Part shown: in pieces, positions 1 to 10,332 of the stretch
Layout of the letters: each line of letters starts with the position of its first letter
Numbering within the stretch: the stretch's first letter is position 1
Assembly: GCF_018143015.1 (NCBI RefSeq)
Contig: NC_054747.1
Location: 31,118,733-31,182,732 of the forward strand
From: Lytechinus variegatus
Taxonomy: Eukaryota > Echinodermata > Echinoidea > Temnopleuroida > Toxopneustidae
Direction of reading: 5' to 3'
Length of the DNA: 64,000 nt
Notes under the pieces: generated by a model
Databases searched by the model: none
The model's input: the letters and a program-made list of their open reading frames with translations, nothing else
What the model was told of the DNA's origin: nothing
Program-made: the position numbers and the translations under genes

Positions 1-1018
1 AAATTATCGGGAAATTCTTCTTTATTCCCCTCTGCAAATAGAATCCTTGTGTAGAGTGCCGTAACGCCCTCTTGTGCTGGATAAAAGAAAGCTTATGGGA
101 GCGCGACCACAGAGCTGGATTATTCATGCTTCTGATCAATTCCCGTTTCCGGTGAAGCTTGTTCTCGCGAAGGTAGTGTTTTTATCACCTGACACTTATT
201 TTTTTACATCAGAATTATATTTTTGTCACACTCACAGGTCAAGGACGCGGGGGGGGGGGAGGACAAGTCCCCCTAAATTTTAGGAGAGTGAATAGTTCCC
301 CCTAAAAAAAAAAAGACTGAGGAAGAAAGAAAAAAGAATGGAGGAAAGAAAGGAAGAAAGGAGCGATTCTCGTATACAAGCAAAAACAAAATATCGCATC
401 CAAATGGAGGGGAACCTTATTTCCAGAAAAATCTTGGCTATAATTGATAAGGCCCTGGGAACTATTTTTTGAATGGGGGCGGTGAATTAAATAGGCAAAG
501 CCCCCCCCCCAAAAAAAAAGTTTTTAAACTAAAATTGAGAACAAATTATTCCAGAGAAATTTGAAGGGACACAGCCTTTCGATTGCAGCAAATATTTTTT
601 AGTAAAATTCAACATCAAGAAAATTTCATTCCCTTGTCATATGAATGTTAAATAGCAATAGAATATATTATAATTTATTACACTTCTTTCTTTTTCTTTC
701 TTTCACATTTTTTTTAATTTCTTGGTCGTATCCTATAGCCTTTCCATGCATTCTACCATTTCTCTTTTTTTTATCATAGATTCCATTTTGCTATCTCTTA
801 ATTCTTTCCCCTTTCTCACTCATTTATTAGCATTTCGGGATGAGTTTCTCACATTAAGTTCTCCTTTCCTTTCTTTTCACTCTTTCCTAGCATTTGACTT
901 TTCATATTCATATTCTTTCCGCTTTGTCTTCATCTACTTTTCTCCTTTCCCCCTTTTCCATTTTTTTCTTGGCCAAATCTGTCACGGGGGGGGGGGGGGG
1001 GGCTGTCCCTGTCCTGTC
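1..1018. other. Intergenic, no gene seen
   Basis: AT-rich DNA with purine-rich (300-360) and pyrimidine-rich (690-970) stretches and a run of about 17 G at 986-1002. Open frames here follow the low-complexity sequence and show no domain, splice structure or conserved motif. Confidence 0.6.
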
Positions 1019-1050
1019 TGTAAAGCCACTGTTAGTAGTGAAAAGACTAT

Positions 1051-1160
1051 AATGCGAAACAAATTCACGACGAGTAATGCAGTTTTTGCAATGCCAACAT
1101 TAAGTTCTTTTATTGTTGGCATTTCAAAGACTGCATTACTTGTGAATTTTTTTCGCATTT
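1051..1160. repeat. Imperfect hairpin, ~110 bp
   Basis: The left arm (AATGCGAAACAAATTCAC, then AGTAATGCAG and AATGCCAACA) is matched in reverse complement by TGTTGGCATT, CTGCATTACT, GTGAATTT and CGCATT on the right, with the centre near 1105. It looks like a small foldback element. Short ORFs on both strands come from the palindrome. Confidence 0.7.
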
Positions 1161-1202
1161 CTGGTGTCTTTTTTATTGCCAATACGTGGAAAACCAAGAT
1201 GC

Positions 1203-1246
1203 TTATATATATATACATGTGTATATATATATATATATATATATAA
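1203..1246. repeat. (TA)n microsatellite
   Basis: Alternating TA/TG dinucleotides, seen directly. Confidence 0.9.
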
Positions 1247-1319
1247 TTCACCTTTCCCATCTGCGCTCGCAACATTAGCAAGATACCATATGATGAGTGT
1301 TAGCAAGAAGTGGTGACGG

Positions 1320-1999
1320 ACTGATCTTCCTTTTTCATTTCATTTCATTTATTTCCTAAATAAAAGTATATTTCATATCAACATCATCATGAAAAGAATA
1401 CAATAATTACATAAAAAACAATACATTCGTGCCAAGTAGCAAAATGCATGTATATGTAACTTAATGTGGAAGAAACCTTGAGAAAGCAGAGGTCGTGAAA
1501 AAGGTTCCCCATATAATCAACTTTTATGATTGTGGCAACAATGGGAAGACTAGACAATTTATATACAATCATTTGTATGATTACAAAAATTCTATAGAAT
1601 GTTTCGTTTTAGGTTAAAATCTAAGGGAAAAAACCTAGAGATAGGCGCATTTGCTATCATTAACCTAAGCCTTATTTGATAATATAATATTGTTTATAAG
1701 AATAAAACAAAATATACTTAAAACTTCAGACTTAATGCAGTATGAGGGTGTAAGTGTAAGATAACCCCCCCCCCTATTTTGATGCTTTCGCCTCGAACGA
1801 ATAGTTGTAGCACCATCAGTGCACTTCCTTCTCTAATAAACTATATATTGTATGGTGAAAGGACCTATGATGATTAATTTATATATCCTCAGGAAATAAT
1901 GTCACTTACACTGTTTTACTCTTTAAATATCGAGACGAAACAAGATTACCAATTTGTCTCGATAGAGGCTATCGAGACTTCCTTTAATACCAGAATGCA
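1320..1999. other. Intergenic, possible retrotransposon tail
   Basis: The TTTCATTTCATTTCATTTATTT run at 1335-1356 reads on the minus strand as an A-rich AAATGAAATGAAA tail, the kind that ends many non-LTR elements. No body can be recognised. The rest shows nothing. Confidence 0.25.
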
Positions 2000-2133
2000 T
2001 CACGAGCTGAGTTTCGTCCAAACGGGTGGATAAACCTCTCTGGTTTCGTGAGATTTTTTTCTTTTTCGATTTTTTACTGTTGAACACCATAGCAGCAACG
2101 CAGAGGATCAATCGCCATCACGCATAAATTTCG
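2000..2133 (+). other. Candidate 5' non-coding exon of the zinc-finger gene
   Basis: A strong donor (TTCG|GTGAGT, GT at 2134) lies 1.9 kb upstream of the acceptor that opens the zinc-finger exon (AG at 3998-3999). The segment before it is plus-strand, non-repetitive, and has no long ORF. The pairing is inference; the 5' boundary is unknown and no TATA box is clear. Confidence 0.3.
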
Positions 2134-3999
2134 GTGAGTTTTTATTCATTTTTTTAATGTTGTAAAGTCCGTAAGATTTATCTGATTATGTAAACATGTT
2201 GGGCTAAGTATCTCATTTATAAAATTGCACAAGTTCGTGATACTTTGAATGACAGATGGGGGGAAATTAGACATGTATATTTGCACAATTGGAAAGCATA
2301 CATCCGAGAACGAGGTTATATTATAACCTCGTTCGTAGGATGAGTGAGGTAGATCTACTCGGGTAAATACACTGTACGTGATGTAGAGTAAAATTCACAG
2401 ACCAAAATGCTGGAAATCATCAAAGTCTGACAACAAATAACGAAGTTATTGAATTTTAAAGTTTACTTTAGCAATAATTATTTAGTGATATTAGTTTTAT
2501 GCTTTATGCATCATGAATATTCATTAACTGGACTGATAATGTCACATCTCCACTTTCCTTTTTTATGTTATTACACATGAAATCATAATTGTTTCATTTT
2601 TTTATATACATGAGTGAATAATGTGCCTGTTTTATAATGAAAGAAGTTGCATCAATAAATATCCAATGCACTAAATCAGTTGTCAATCGGTCAATCCAAA
2701 AAATTGAATGAATCTGATTACACTGTACATGTACAATGAAATACAAAAGAACCAGTGGGGATATGATCAATTTGCTCATTAAATATTCGCAAAGACATGC
2801 CAAGAACTGCCATGTACAATGTAACTTTGTATGACTTTGTTATTCTTTCACCAATTTTGATCAAATTTTCAGTGTAGGCCTATTGTTTGATTTTTCTTAA
2901 TCTGTTTAAATCAGATTATTTTCAGTCCAGAGAATCCATTTAAAAGAGTCCAATTAATTTACTGTGTCTTCACTGAGTTTGATTGTGCTGACCACACAAC
3001 ACCTTTTTTTTCAGTTCAAATCAATTTTTATTTCCAAAGCCATACATTTCTAAAAGTTAAGACAAAGAGGTAACAACTCAGTATAAAGACGTAATGCTTA
3101 AAAAAGGGAGTGGGGGGAAGAAAAAAACTGTCATACGAAGTCCAGTACATGCATGTAACAAAGGAACAATGAATACAACAAAAATTGCAACTTTATATGC
3201 AATATGTCAAACGAAACTGTTAATTGTGAAAACAATCATCCCACACTGAAACTAAGCAAATCTTTCATAAAATTCCTTCTATGTTAATCATAAATTTACG
3301 AGCAATCGCTAACCTTTAGTTTATGTTGAAAACTGTAAAATTTACAATTTCTTTTCACTGCTCGCTCTGTGTGTTACACATAATTTTCTCCAAAGGAGGT
3401 TTAAATTTTGTTGCAAGAATTATGTATGAATTTAAGAAAAAAATATTAGAAAAAATTTCCCAAGATGCTTGCCTCCTCCTTCTGCACTTCCAGCCAAACA
3501 GTGCATTATAACTTACTGTGTGACATTAAGTTGTGTGTATATTATTGATTGACTTCCTCTTGGAACCTGACAACCAGGCAAAAATTGTTTTGTGTTTAAT
3601 TTTCAGGGCCTACTTGTCAGAAGCATTGACCTAAATCTGCAAGTTTATAAGCTTTAACATCGCAGTGAATTGGAAATATCAGAGGCTCTTTTTATTTTTC
3701 ATGCATACTGAATTCAAATTCTATATGTTGCCAAGATGAATAAATAATAAATATTATTATTTTTACTTTTGCTGATGAAAGCAATTTATTTTGTGTTATT
3801 TATGACTGAAATAATGTCGCTGATGATCTCTATCAGAAAAACAATGGCAAACATAAAGTCAAACAGAAATACACTATTATTTGAAAAAAAAAAAATTAAT
3901 TTAAAAATTCCATTGCTTGGCAATGTGCATGTGCATAGGGTAAAAGTTTGGGAAGGCAAAGAATTTATATATTTCTCTTTCCTTTTCATTCTCTTGCAG
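2134..3999 (+). other. Probable 5' intron, no coding seen
   Basis: AT-rich. It contains a 27-bp palindrome at 2308-2334 (GAACGAGGTTATA arms) and a possible retrotransposon tail on the minus strand near 3000-3060. It ends in a pyrimidine tract, TTTCATTCTCTTGCAG. No domain-bearing ORF is present. Confidence 0.4.
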
Positions 4000-4075
4000 G
4001 GGAAAGCATAACATGTCTGGTTTGTATAAAGGGATGTTCATCTAAATTAGTGCTACTTTATTTCATCTCTGGAGG

Positions 4076-7000
4076 ATGTCGTCTTGTAAGAGGTACTCCA
4101 ATACTGACCGGGCAACTGTCTCTGAAGGATCTACAAAATGTGAGATTGGCACTGTCAACATAGTGACTTTGACACCGGATCCTTTGTCATCGGGTCCTCC
4201 ATTATTGGATCCATTGGATCCTTCAACACCGGATCCTTCAAAATTGGATCCTTCAAAATCGGATCCTTCCACATCGGATCCTTCAACATCGGACCCTTCA
4301 ACATCGGACCCTTCAACATCAAATCCCTTAACATCTGATCCTTCAAATTTTGATCCTTCAACATGGGACCCTTCAAAATCTAATCCTCCAAAATTAGATC
4401 CTTTGACATTGGATCCTTCAACACTGGCTTCTTCAACATCAGATCCTTCTAAACTGTTGCATTTACACCATGATGCAACATTGGGTTCACACATTGCTGA
4501 AGACACTGCCCCAAGTAACCATGAGGAAAAATCTAATGCAGAAGGTGTAGAGGGATCTTTAGCTCCTTCAAATGAACCTACGGAAGGTCTTGACCCCGAA
4601 ACACTTAAAGAGAGTTCATCAGGAACAATGGCGTCATCTGTTGTACCTATGGGTATTCTACTTGCTCGTCAGGTTGAGGTGGTCTCAGAAGATCTGGTCA
4701 GAGAAGATAAAGGTGGATTAACAATAGTGGACGATTTCTCTCGAATTCCATTTGAGGAGGCCCACATAGAGGGCGTCATTCGCCAAGATTCTAATCTTTC
4801 ACAGATTCCTGCTACAGTTCATCTCCAGCCAGATACATGTACTCTCCTAGGAGAAGTAGCAATGGAGATTCACATTCCCATGAGTTCACAGCTAGCTGTG
4901 GGCGACTATGCAGAGGAAAATCACCAATCTGAGGAGGACAAACAACTCTACATCATCGAAGATGAAGTAGAACTTCTTGATATGGAAAATAAACAACCCT
5001 CGCTTGAACCAGATGCTCCCGATGGGGATGTTAAAAATCTTGACATCAATGCACACAGTCATGTTAAGTTGAGCATACCTCGAGTAGCCCAGGAGTACTG
5101 TTGTGAAAAGTGTGGAAAGACGTTTTCCAAGTCTTTCAATTTTTACAGGCACTTGAAAGTCCACTCAGGTAAGAAATTCAAATGTGATTTATGTAATAAA
5201 GTGTACAGCTACAGGGAAACACTTAAGGCTCATAAAAACTCATGCCACACAGAACATGCTTTTATTGGTGTCCACAAGTGCAAGTACTGTCCAAGGTATT
5301 ATCCATCAGCAGTTCGTCTTGGTGTCCATCTCAGGACTCACAAGTTTGATAAACCATTTTCATGTAACGAGTGTCATAAAACCTTCAGCTCCTCAGGAGG
5401 ACTGAAAAGACATCAGATTGTACATTCATCGATCAAAGATTTTTACTGTGACACCTGCGGGTTGCAGTTCTCCAGGAAACGGTCTCTAGAAAACCACAAA
5501 ATTATCCACTCTTCAGACAGGATGTACAAATGTTCCCTCTGCTCTTGGGTGTTCCCAGATGGATATTCTCGTAGGACCCACAAGTGCAACCACTATACTG
5601 ATCGTCCTCATGGCTGCCAGTTTTGCCTGAAGCGCTTCAAATCGCCTTCAGCCCTTCGGACACATATGAAAATCCACACAAGAGCAAAGATCCATTCTTG
5701 CACAAAGTGTAGTTTCACCTCTGGAACACAAAGTGAGTTGAAGATGCACATCAGAAGTCACTGGAAGGACAGTATTGATGACATGCAAACGCTGGAAAAG
5801 AACCAATGTAAGGAATGTGGTGCAAAGTTCACACATGCTTCGTCCCTTCGTGTGCACGAACGTTCACACTCTGGAGAAATGCCATATATTTGTCCAACCT
5901 GTGATAAGCCATTCATGTATTATGCAAGTTGGAAGCGACATCAGCAGATGCATAGAGGCGAGAAAGCCCACCAATGTAAGAAATGTGGGAAAGGTTTCAC
6001 AAAGGGGGCGTATCTTAAACGTCATAAAAATGGCTTGTGTCAAGGACATTTTCTCAATGTAATGAAGAAAAAGAAGAAGGAAAGAGAGAAAAAGAGTGAG
6101 AGTCCCAAACAAATTGCATTAGGAAATTTTAATGTACCCATACAACCAAAATTGAGCGTTGGTCAAAGTGATGACATTAATATTGAAAAGAATATTGTGG
6201 CAGATGAACAATTAGCAATAGATCCAATTTCTGTCAACTTTGAATTGAAACCCTATACATGTGAGATCTGTGGAAAGATGTTCAAAGTAAAGCAGAGCCT
6301 TCAACGGCATCTAAATTCGCACCAAGGCAAGAAACCTTTCTCGTGTGACCGCTGCGGAAAGTCCTACAGCCGAAGACCGATTCTCAAGGAACACCTCCTT
6401 CTGGTTCATGGAGTGGGACCAACTATACCGCTGTTCCCGTGTCCCGATTGCAGCCGATCCTTTCCATCCCTGAAACGCCTTGAGAAACACAAAAGGAAGC
6501 ATACTGGAGAGCGACCATACAAGTGCAAGTACTGTTCAAAGGCATTCAAGGAGACAAGTAGCCTTAATCGCCATGAGATCATCCACACAGGAGCGAAGCC
6601 ACACAAGTGTTCCATCTGCAACCGAGGTTTCAGCGATAGAGGAAACCTCACAAAGCACGAGCTCACGCATGGAATCAGAGGTATGGATAACATGGAGAAC
6701 ATTGCAACTTGGAAACCTTTCTCTTGCCAGGATTGTGGGAAGACGTTTGATCAACTTGGATACCTCCGCTACCACATGCAAATGCATGAGCAGAAGCTGT
6801 CATTCCAGTGTAAGTTGTGTGATCGCAGGTTCAGCAAAATAGCCAATCTGAAAGTCCACCTCAAAAGCCACATCAACAAGGAGCATCAATGTGACGCGTG
6901 TTTCAAGTCGTTCAGAAAGGAATCGACATTGCAAGCACACCGGGTGAACTGTAACAACACCAAGAAGTATTTTGTGTGTTGCAAATGTAACAAGGTCCTC

Positions 7001-7411
7001 TGCAGCAAAGACAGTCTTCAACGACATGAACGGACGCACCTGGGACTGAAGCCGTTCAAATGCCCTGCTTGTCACCTCTCTTATGGTGACAAAAGTACCT
7101 TAAAGAGACACATGGTTATCCATAAAGGTGATGGAACTGTCCTCTTTTGTCAAAAATGTGATGCTATATTTGCTTCTCAGGAATCTCTTGATGAGCACTC
7201 CTGTTTGGAGTTGAGCCATGTATGTGATAAATGCGGCAAGACCTTTACTTCACGTCGCAGTCTCGCCCAACATTTCAGAACTCATAACCCGAAAAACAAA
7301 ACAGAAAGGACCCCCAAGGAAAAGATTTATGTGTGTGATCTATGTCACAGTCAGTTTCCAAAGAAGAAACGCCTATCAAGACATAAGAGAGAAAATAAAT
7401 GCAAGATATAG
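4076..7411 (+). CDS. Poly-C2H2 zinc-finger protein, 1111 aa
   Basis: Probable nuclear DNA-binding regulator. The ORF is in one exon. An acceptor (CTCTTGCAG, exon from 4000) precedes it, an in-frame TAA at 4043-4045 closes the frame upstream, and the first ATG is 4076. Residues 34-126 are a low-complexity DPS/DPSTS repeat from a degenerate 15-bp DNA repeat. Residues 130-340 are acidic and ordered poorly. Then come two finger blocks: about eleven fingers (residues ~340-650) and about thirteen (~723-1111), separated by a basic KKKKKERE segment near residue 662 (likely nuclear signal) and a linker. Most fit C-x2-C-x12-H-x3-5-H with YKC/FKC starts and TGE-like linkers. Fingers 11 and 19 end in C instead of H, and the one near residue 1025 is degenerate. 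There is no KRAB, SCAN, BTB or PR domain. The orthologue is not identifiable by eye. Confidence 0.93.
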   Translation: MSSCKRYSNTDRATVSEGSTKCEIGTVNIVTLTPDPLSSGPPLLDPLDPSTPDPSKLDPSKSDPSTSDPSTSDPSTSDPSTSNPLTSDPSNFDPSTWDPSKSNPPKLDPLTLDPSTLASSTSDPSKLLHLHHDATLGSHIAEDTAPSNHEEKSNAEGVEGSLAPSNEPTEGLDPETLKESSSGTMASSVVPMGILLARQVEVVSEDLVREDKGGLTIVDDFSRIPFEEAHIEGVIRQDSNLSQIPATVHLQPDTCTLLGEVAMEIHIPMSSQLAVGDYAEENHQSEEDKQLYIIEDEVELLDMENKQPSLEPDAPDGDVKNLDINAHSHVKLSIPRVAQEYCCEKCGKTFSKSFNFYRHLKVHSGKKFKCDLCNKVYSYRETLKAHKNSCHTEHAFIGVHKCKYCPRYYPSAVRLGVHLRTHKFDKPFSCNECHKTFSSSGGLKRHQIVHSSIKDFYCDTCGLQFSRKRSLENHKIIHSSDRMYKCSLCSWVFPDGYSRRTHKCNHYTDRPHGCQFCLKRFKSPSALRTHMKIHTRAKIHSCTKCSFTSGTQSELKMHIRSHWKDSIDDMQTLEKNQCKECGAKFTHASSLRVHERSHSGEMPYICPTCDKPFMYYASWKRHQQMHRGEKAHQCKKCGKGFTKGAYLKRHKNGLCQGHFLNVMKKKKKEREKKSESPKQIALGNFNVPIQPKLSVGQSDDINIEKNIVADEQLAIDPISVNFELKPYTCEICGKMFKVKQSLQRHLNSHQGKKPFSCDRCGKSYSRRPILKEHLLLVHGVGPTIPLFPCPDCSRSFPSLKRLEKHKRKHTGERPYKCKYCSKAFKETSSLNRHEIIHTGAKPHKCSICNRGFSDRGNLTKHELTHGIRGMDNMENIATWKPFSCQDCGKTFDQLGYLRYHMQMHEQKLSFQCKLCDRRFSKIANLKVHLKSHINKEHQCDACFKSFRKESTLQAHRVNCNNTKKYFVCCKCNKVLCSKDSLQRHERTHLGLKPFKCPACHLSYGDKSTLKRHMVIHKGDGTVLFCQKCDAIFASQESLDEHSCLELSHVCDKCGKTFTSRRSLAQHFRTHNPKNKTERTPKEKIYVCDLCHSQFPKKKRLSRHKRENKCKI
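4180..4450 (+). repeat. 15-bp coding repeat (DPSTS units)
   Basis: About 17 diverged copies of a GGATCCTTCAACATC-like unit inside the zinc-finger ORF. The unit is a multiple of three, so copy changes keep frame. It also keeps antisense frames open, giving a spurious EGSDV-repeat ORF on the other strand. Confidence 0.9.
7394..7399 (+). terminator. AATAAA inside the last codons of the zinc-finger ORF
   Basis: The hexamer is 10 nt before the stop codon (7409-7411). Usual cleavage 10-30 nt downstream would fall just after the stop, giving an almost absent 3' UTR. The next AATAAA (7799-7804) is inside a transposable element. Confidence 0.3.
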
Positions 7412-7412
7412 A

Positions 7413-7579
7413 AAATCCATCAATGTTGTAATATGACATATAGAAAATGTACACATCATCCTTTATGGGAATCCATCAGTGTCATAATTTCATTTATAGG
7501 AAATGTACACATCGTCCTTTATGGAAATCCATCAATGTCATCACTTGTTTATGAAATGTACACGTTGTCCCTTTGGAAA
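7413..7579 (+). repeat. ~55-bp tandem repeat, three copies, after the stop codon
   Basis: Units begin at ATCCATC (7416, 7471, 7527) and share ATCCATCAATGT and GAAATGTACAC...TCCTTTATGG. Spacing is 55 and 56 bp. The array starts directly behind the zinc-finger stop codon, so it is probably in the 3' UTR. Confidence 0.85.
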
Positions 7580-7747
7580 AAGGAGCACACTGATTTCGCA
7601 AGTTTATGAGTGTACACCACCTCTATGATATACTTTGAATGGACATGCATCCTACACGTTAAGGTTGATAGATTGCCATAGTTGTGATAATTTGTTAATC
7701 TTTTTTCAGCTACAGAAAACTATCAATGCCATATTTTTTCAATTACT

Positions 7748-8354
7748 TTAAAGGGGAATCCAGCCTTGGCCATAAAATGTTATGTTGGGAAGGAGAAAAA
7801 TAAATTAAACAGAATGGTGAAAGTTTGAAAGAAATCGGACAAGTAATGAGAAAGTTATAGCTGCTTTAAAATTGAGATCACTAATACTATTTAGATTTCA
7901 AATTGGCAACTGTGTAAGTAAATTATGACAAGGGGCAAGGACAACTATCCCATAGTACATGTACTTTATTATCAGGGATTTGTGGTTTTCTCCTAAGTAC
8001 CCATTCCCCTGGGGCAGTAATCTAAATATAGCCCAGGTTGTATATTGTAGTATGTCCTCATGAAATAAAAATATAATTTGAAATAAAACTTTTGGGAAAA
8101 ATGACAAGTTTAGCCATAGCATGTATTGGAGTACATGGAAGAGTAGTGCTTGCCTTACATCACTATGACATCACATATGCGGCCAATTTGAAGTCTCCAT
8201 GGGTATAGTGATTACCATGTTTTTTTACAACTTTTAAAAATTCATAACTTTCTTGTTGTTTGTCCAATATTGTTCAAACTTTCACCTATCAACTTGTCTG
8301 ATTTTTCTTTTCCTTATAAAAACAAGTTTTTATTTGGGTTGGATTCCCCTTTAA
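7748..8354. mobile_element. MITE with TTAA target sites, ~599 bp
   Basis: TTAA at 7748-7751 is followed by AGGGGAATCCAGCC. The right end reads GGTTGGATTCCCCT then TTAA at 8351-8354. The terminal inverted repeat plus TTAA duplication is the signature of piggyBac-type transposition. The interior also folds back partly (AAGTTTGAAAGAAAT against TTCAAACTTTC). It has no transposase ORF, so it is non-autonomous. Confidence 0.75.
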
Positions 8355-9080
8355 GAAATCATACGCCACTTCCCTTGAGCACACTGTCTTGTCAAGGTAA
8401 TGACATATGCATGCTAGATCATATGAAGAATATGTTTTGAATGTTTCATTTGCATGTATCCATCTTATTGTTAAAGGTTGCTGGACTATGCTAGTTGTGC
8501 TTGATTCATCATTTCACAACTCTTTGTAAGACAGGGTCCAGGATTACAATAACCTTTCCTCAAAATGAGCAACGTTGTACAAGTGTTGATACGTTAGGCA
8601 TGCAGTGAATTAATGCACCAATTTCTCATCAAAAGGGGTCGCTTTTTCTTCACTTTGTTTCTTACTTCAGGATTTTTGAAAATCAGTTACAGTATGCTAC
8701 AAGATCTCCCAGTAACACAAATTGTCAATGAACATGTTCATTATTAATTTTCAGTTCAAACATGGAAAATTCTGCCATCCAAAAGCAGTTCATAAAATGC
8801 TAGTGATCAGTGACATAATGAATCTTTTTGGGGGTGTATTTTCACCTTAAATTTGTAACTCATTTAAATGAGTACCCCAGGCAGAAAATGAAAATATCTG
8901 AATCTCTAAATGTTCTATGAGCAAATTGCTAGAAAAATGAAATATACATGTTTATTAAACAAGTTTTTTTATTTCAAAGTTAGGCAAAATTTTGTTTAAA
9001 AAAAAAAGTTACTAGTATATGCATGACGCCATGAATGTGCAGTAGTGATAACATGTCCTCACTGTCCTTGAATGATATCA
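8355..9080. other. Intergenic, no gene seen
   Basis: AT-rich, with no supported coding. Parts near 8870-9080 and 9594-9930 resemble the two sides of an older element of the TTAA-MITE type, split by the hairpin insertion between them. Confidence 0.4.
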
Positions 9081-9593
9081 TAATTATTCAGTTACACTTC
9101 GTAATTCCAAAGGTTCTTTATTCCGAAGGTTCGTAATTCTGAAATACGTAAATTGCCTATACCTCGATGTTCGTTAATCCGGAAACGAAAAAGGGTTCGT
9201 TAATCTGAACATTTGTGGCGTAATTCCGGAAGGTTTGTTAATCTGAAAACGAAATGAGGTTCGTAATTCCGAAGGTTTGCTAATCCGGAAACAAAATGAG
9301 GTTCGTAATCCGAAGGTTCGTTAGTCCGAAAACGAAATGAACAACGAACCTCATTTCATTTTTGGATAAACGAAGCTTCGGAACAACAAACCTCATTTCG
9401 TTTTCGGATTAACGAACCTTCGGAACAACGAACCTTATTTCATTTTCGTATAAACGAACCTTCGGAACAACGAACCTCATTTCGTTTTCGGATTGTTGAA
9501 CCTTCGGAACAACGAACCTTATTTCGCTTTTGGATTAACAAACCTTCGGAATATCCGAACCTTCGGAATTACGAATGTATAGGTAATTATTCA
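9081..9593. mobile_element. Foldback element made of opposed 42-bp arrays, 10-bp target duplication
   Basis: TAATTATTCA occurs exactly at 9081-9090 and again at 9584-9593. Between them (9091-9583) the left half carries repeats of TTCGTAATTCCGAAGGTTCG and AACGAAATGAGG. The right half, from about 9340, carries five ~42-bp units in reverse complement (AACGAACCTCATTTCG then CGAACCTTCGGAAC). The ends match as CTTCGTAATTCC against ATTCGTAATTCC. A 10-bp duplication is in the Mutator-like range. It has no ORF. Confidence 0.75.
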
Positions 9594-10332
9594 ATATCGT
9601 ATCAATATTTTCATAAATATCTTGACAAAAAAATGTATGTTACTTCAAAACAAACTTTGCAATAATTATCTTTCACAGTAAATCACTAACCAGTCCTCTT
9701 TATATTCTTCAAAGGAAGACATTAATAAATGTGTATAAAATACAAAATAAAATAATTGAGGAGATGACATCATCAGCTTGCTCGTTCATGCTCATGAGGA
9801 CATGCTTAGAACTGATTCACTGAGATATTGCAAAATTTTGTCATAACAATGTCATAACTTGTTATTCCTCATCAAATTTTGATGAAGTTTTCAGTGTTTT
9901 ATTTGTCTAATTTTACTATATCTCTTCAAATTACATGTTCATAGCCTGGATAACCCTGTATTTCTATTTTATTAAGAATTGGAAAAAGTGAATATGTTAC
10001 AAAAGTTCAGTGTAGAAATCTATGAAGAAATGGAATATTTGTTTGACGAATCTATACTTCTCAGGAGATCTGAATTTAATCAATGTTTTCTCCCGAGTGA
10101 TTTAATGTATTTCAAATGATAATTCAGTTCTCATTTAAATGGTATTTCACTTGTTATGACTATGAACTTGACATGAGAAAGCTAGGACTTTATTCGATGG
10201 TGATTATTGATATTTATGGTATTTTGGTACAATCGTGATACTTACATTGTTTTTAAAGATGGCATGGATCCCCCCCCCTCGCACACGCACACTCATTTTA
10301 GTTTTGATGTTGTGTGACTTTCAGATTGTTAT
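9594..10332. other. Intergenic, no gene seen
   Basis: AT-rich. 9830-9925 resembles one end of the TTAA-type MITEs (TCATCAAATTTTGATGAAGTTTTCAGTG). Otherwise nothing is recognisable. Confidence 0.4.

Noticed and set aside
4063..4506. 147-aa antisense ORF of EGSDV repeats resembling a pentapeptide-repeat protein
   Set aside because: It is the reverse complement of the 15-bp coding repeat of the zinc-finger gene. The plus-strand frame continues into real C2H2 fingers, while the antisense has no other domain.
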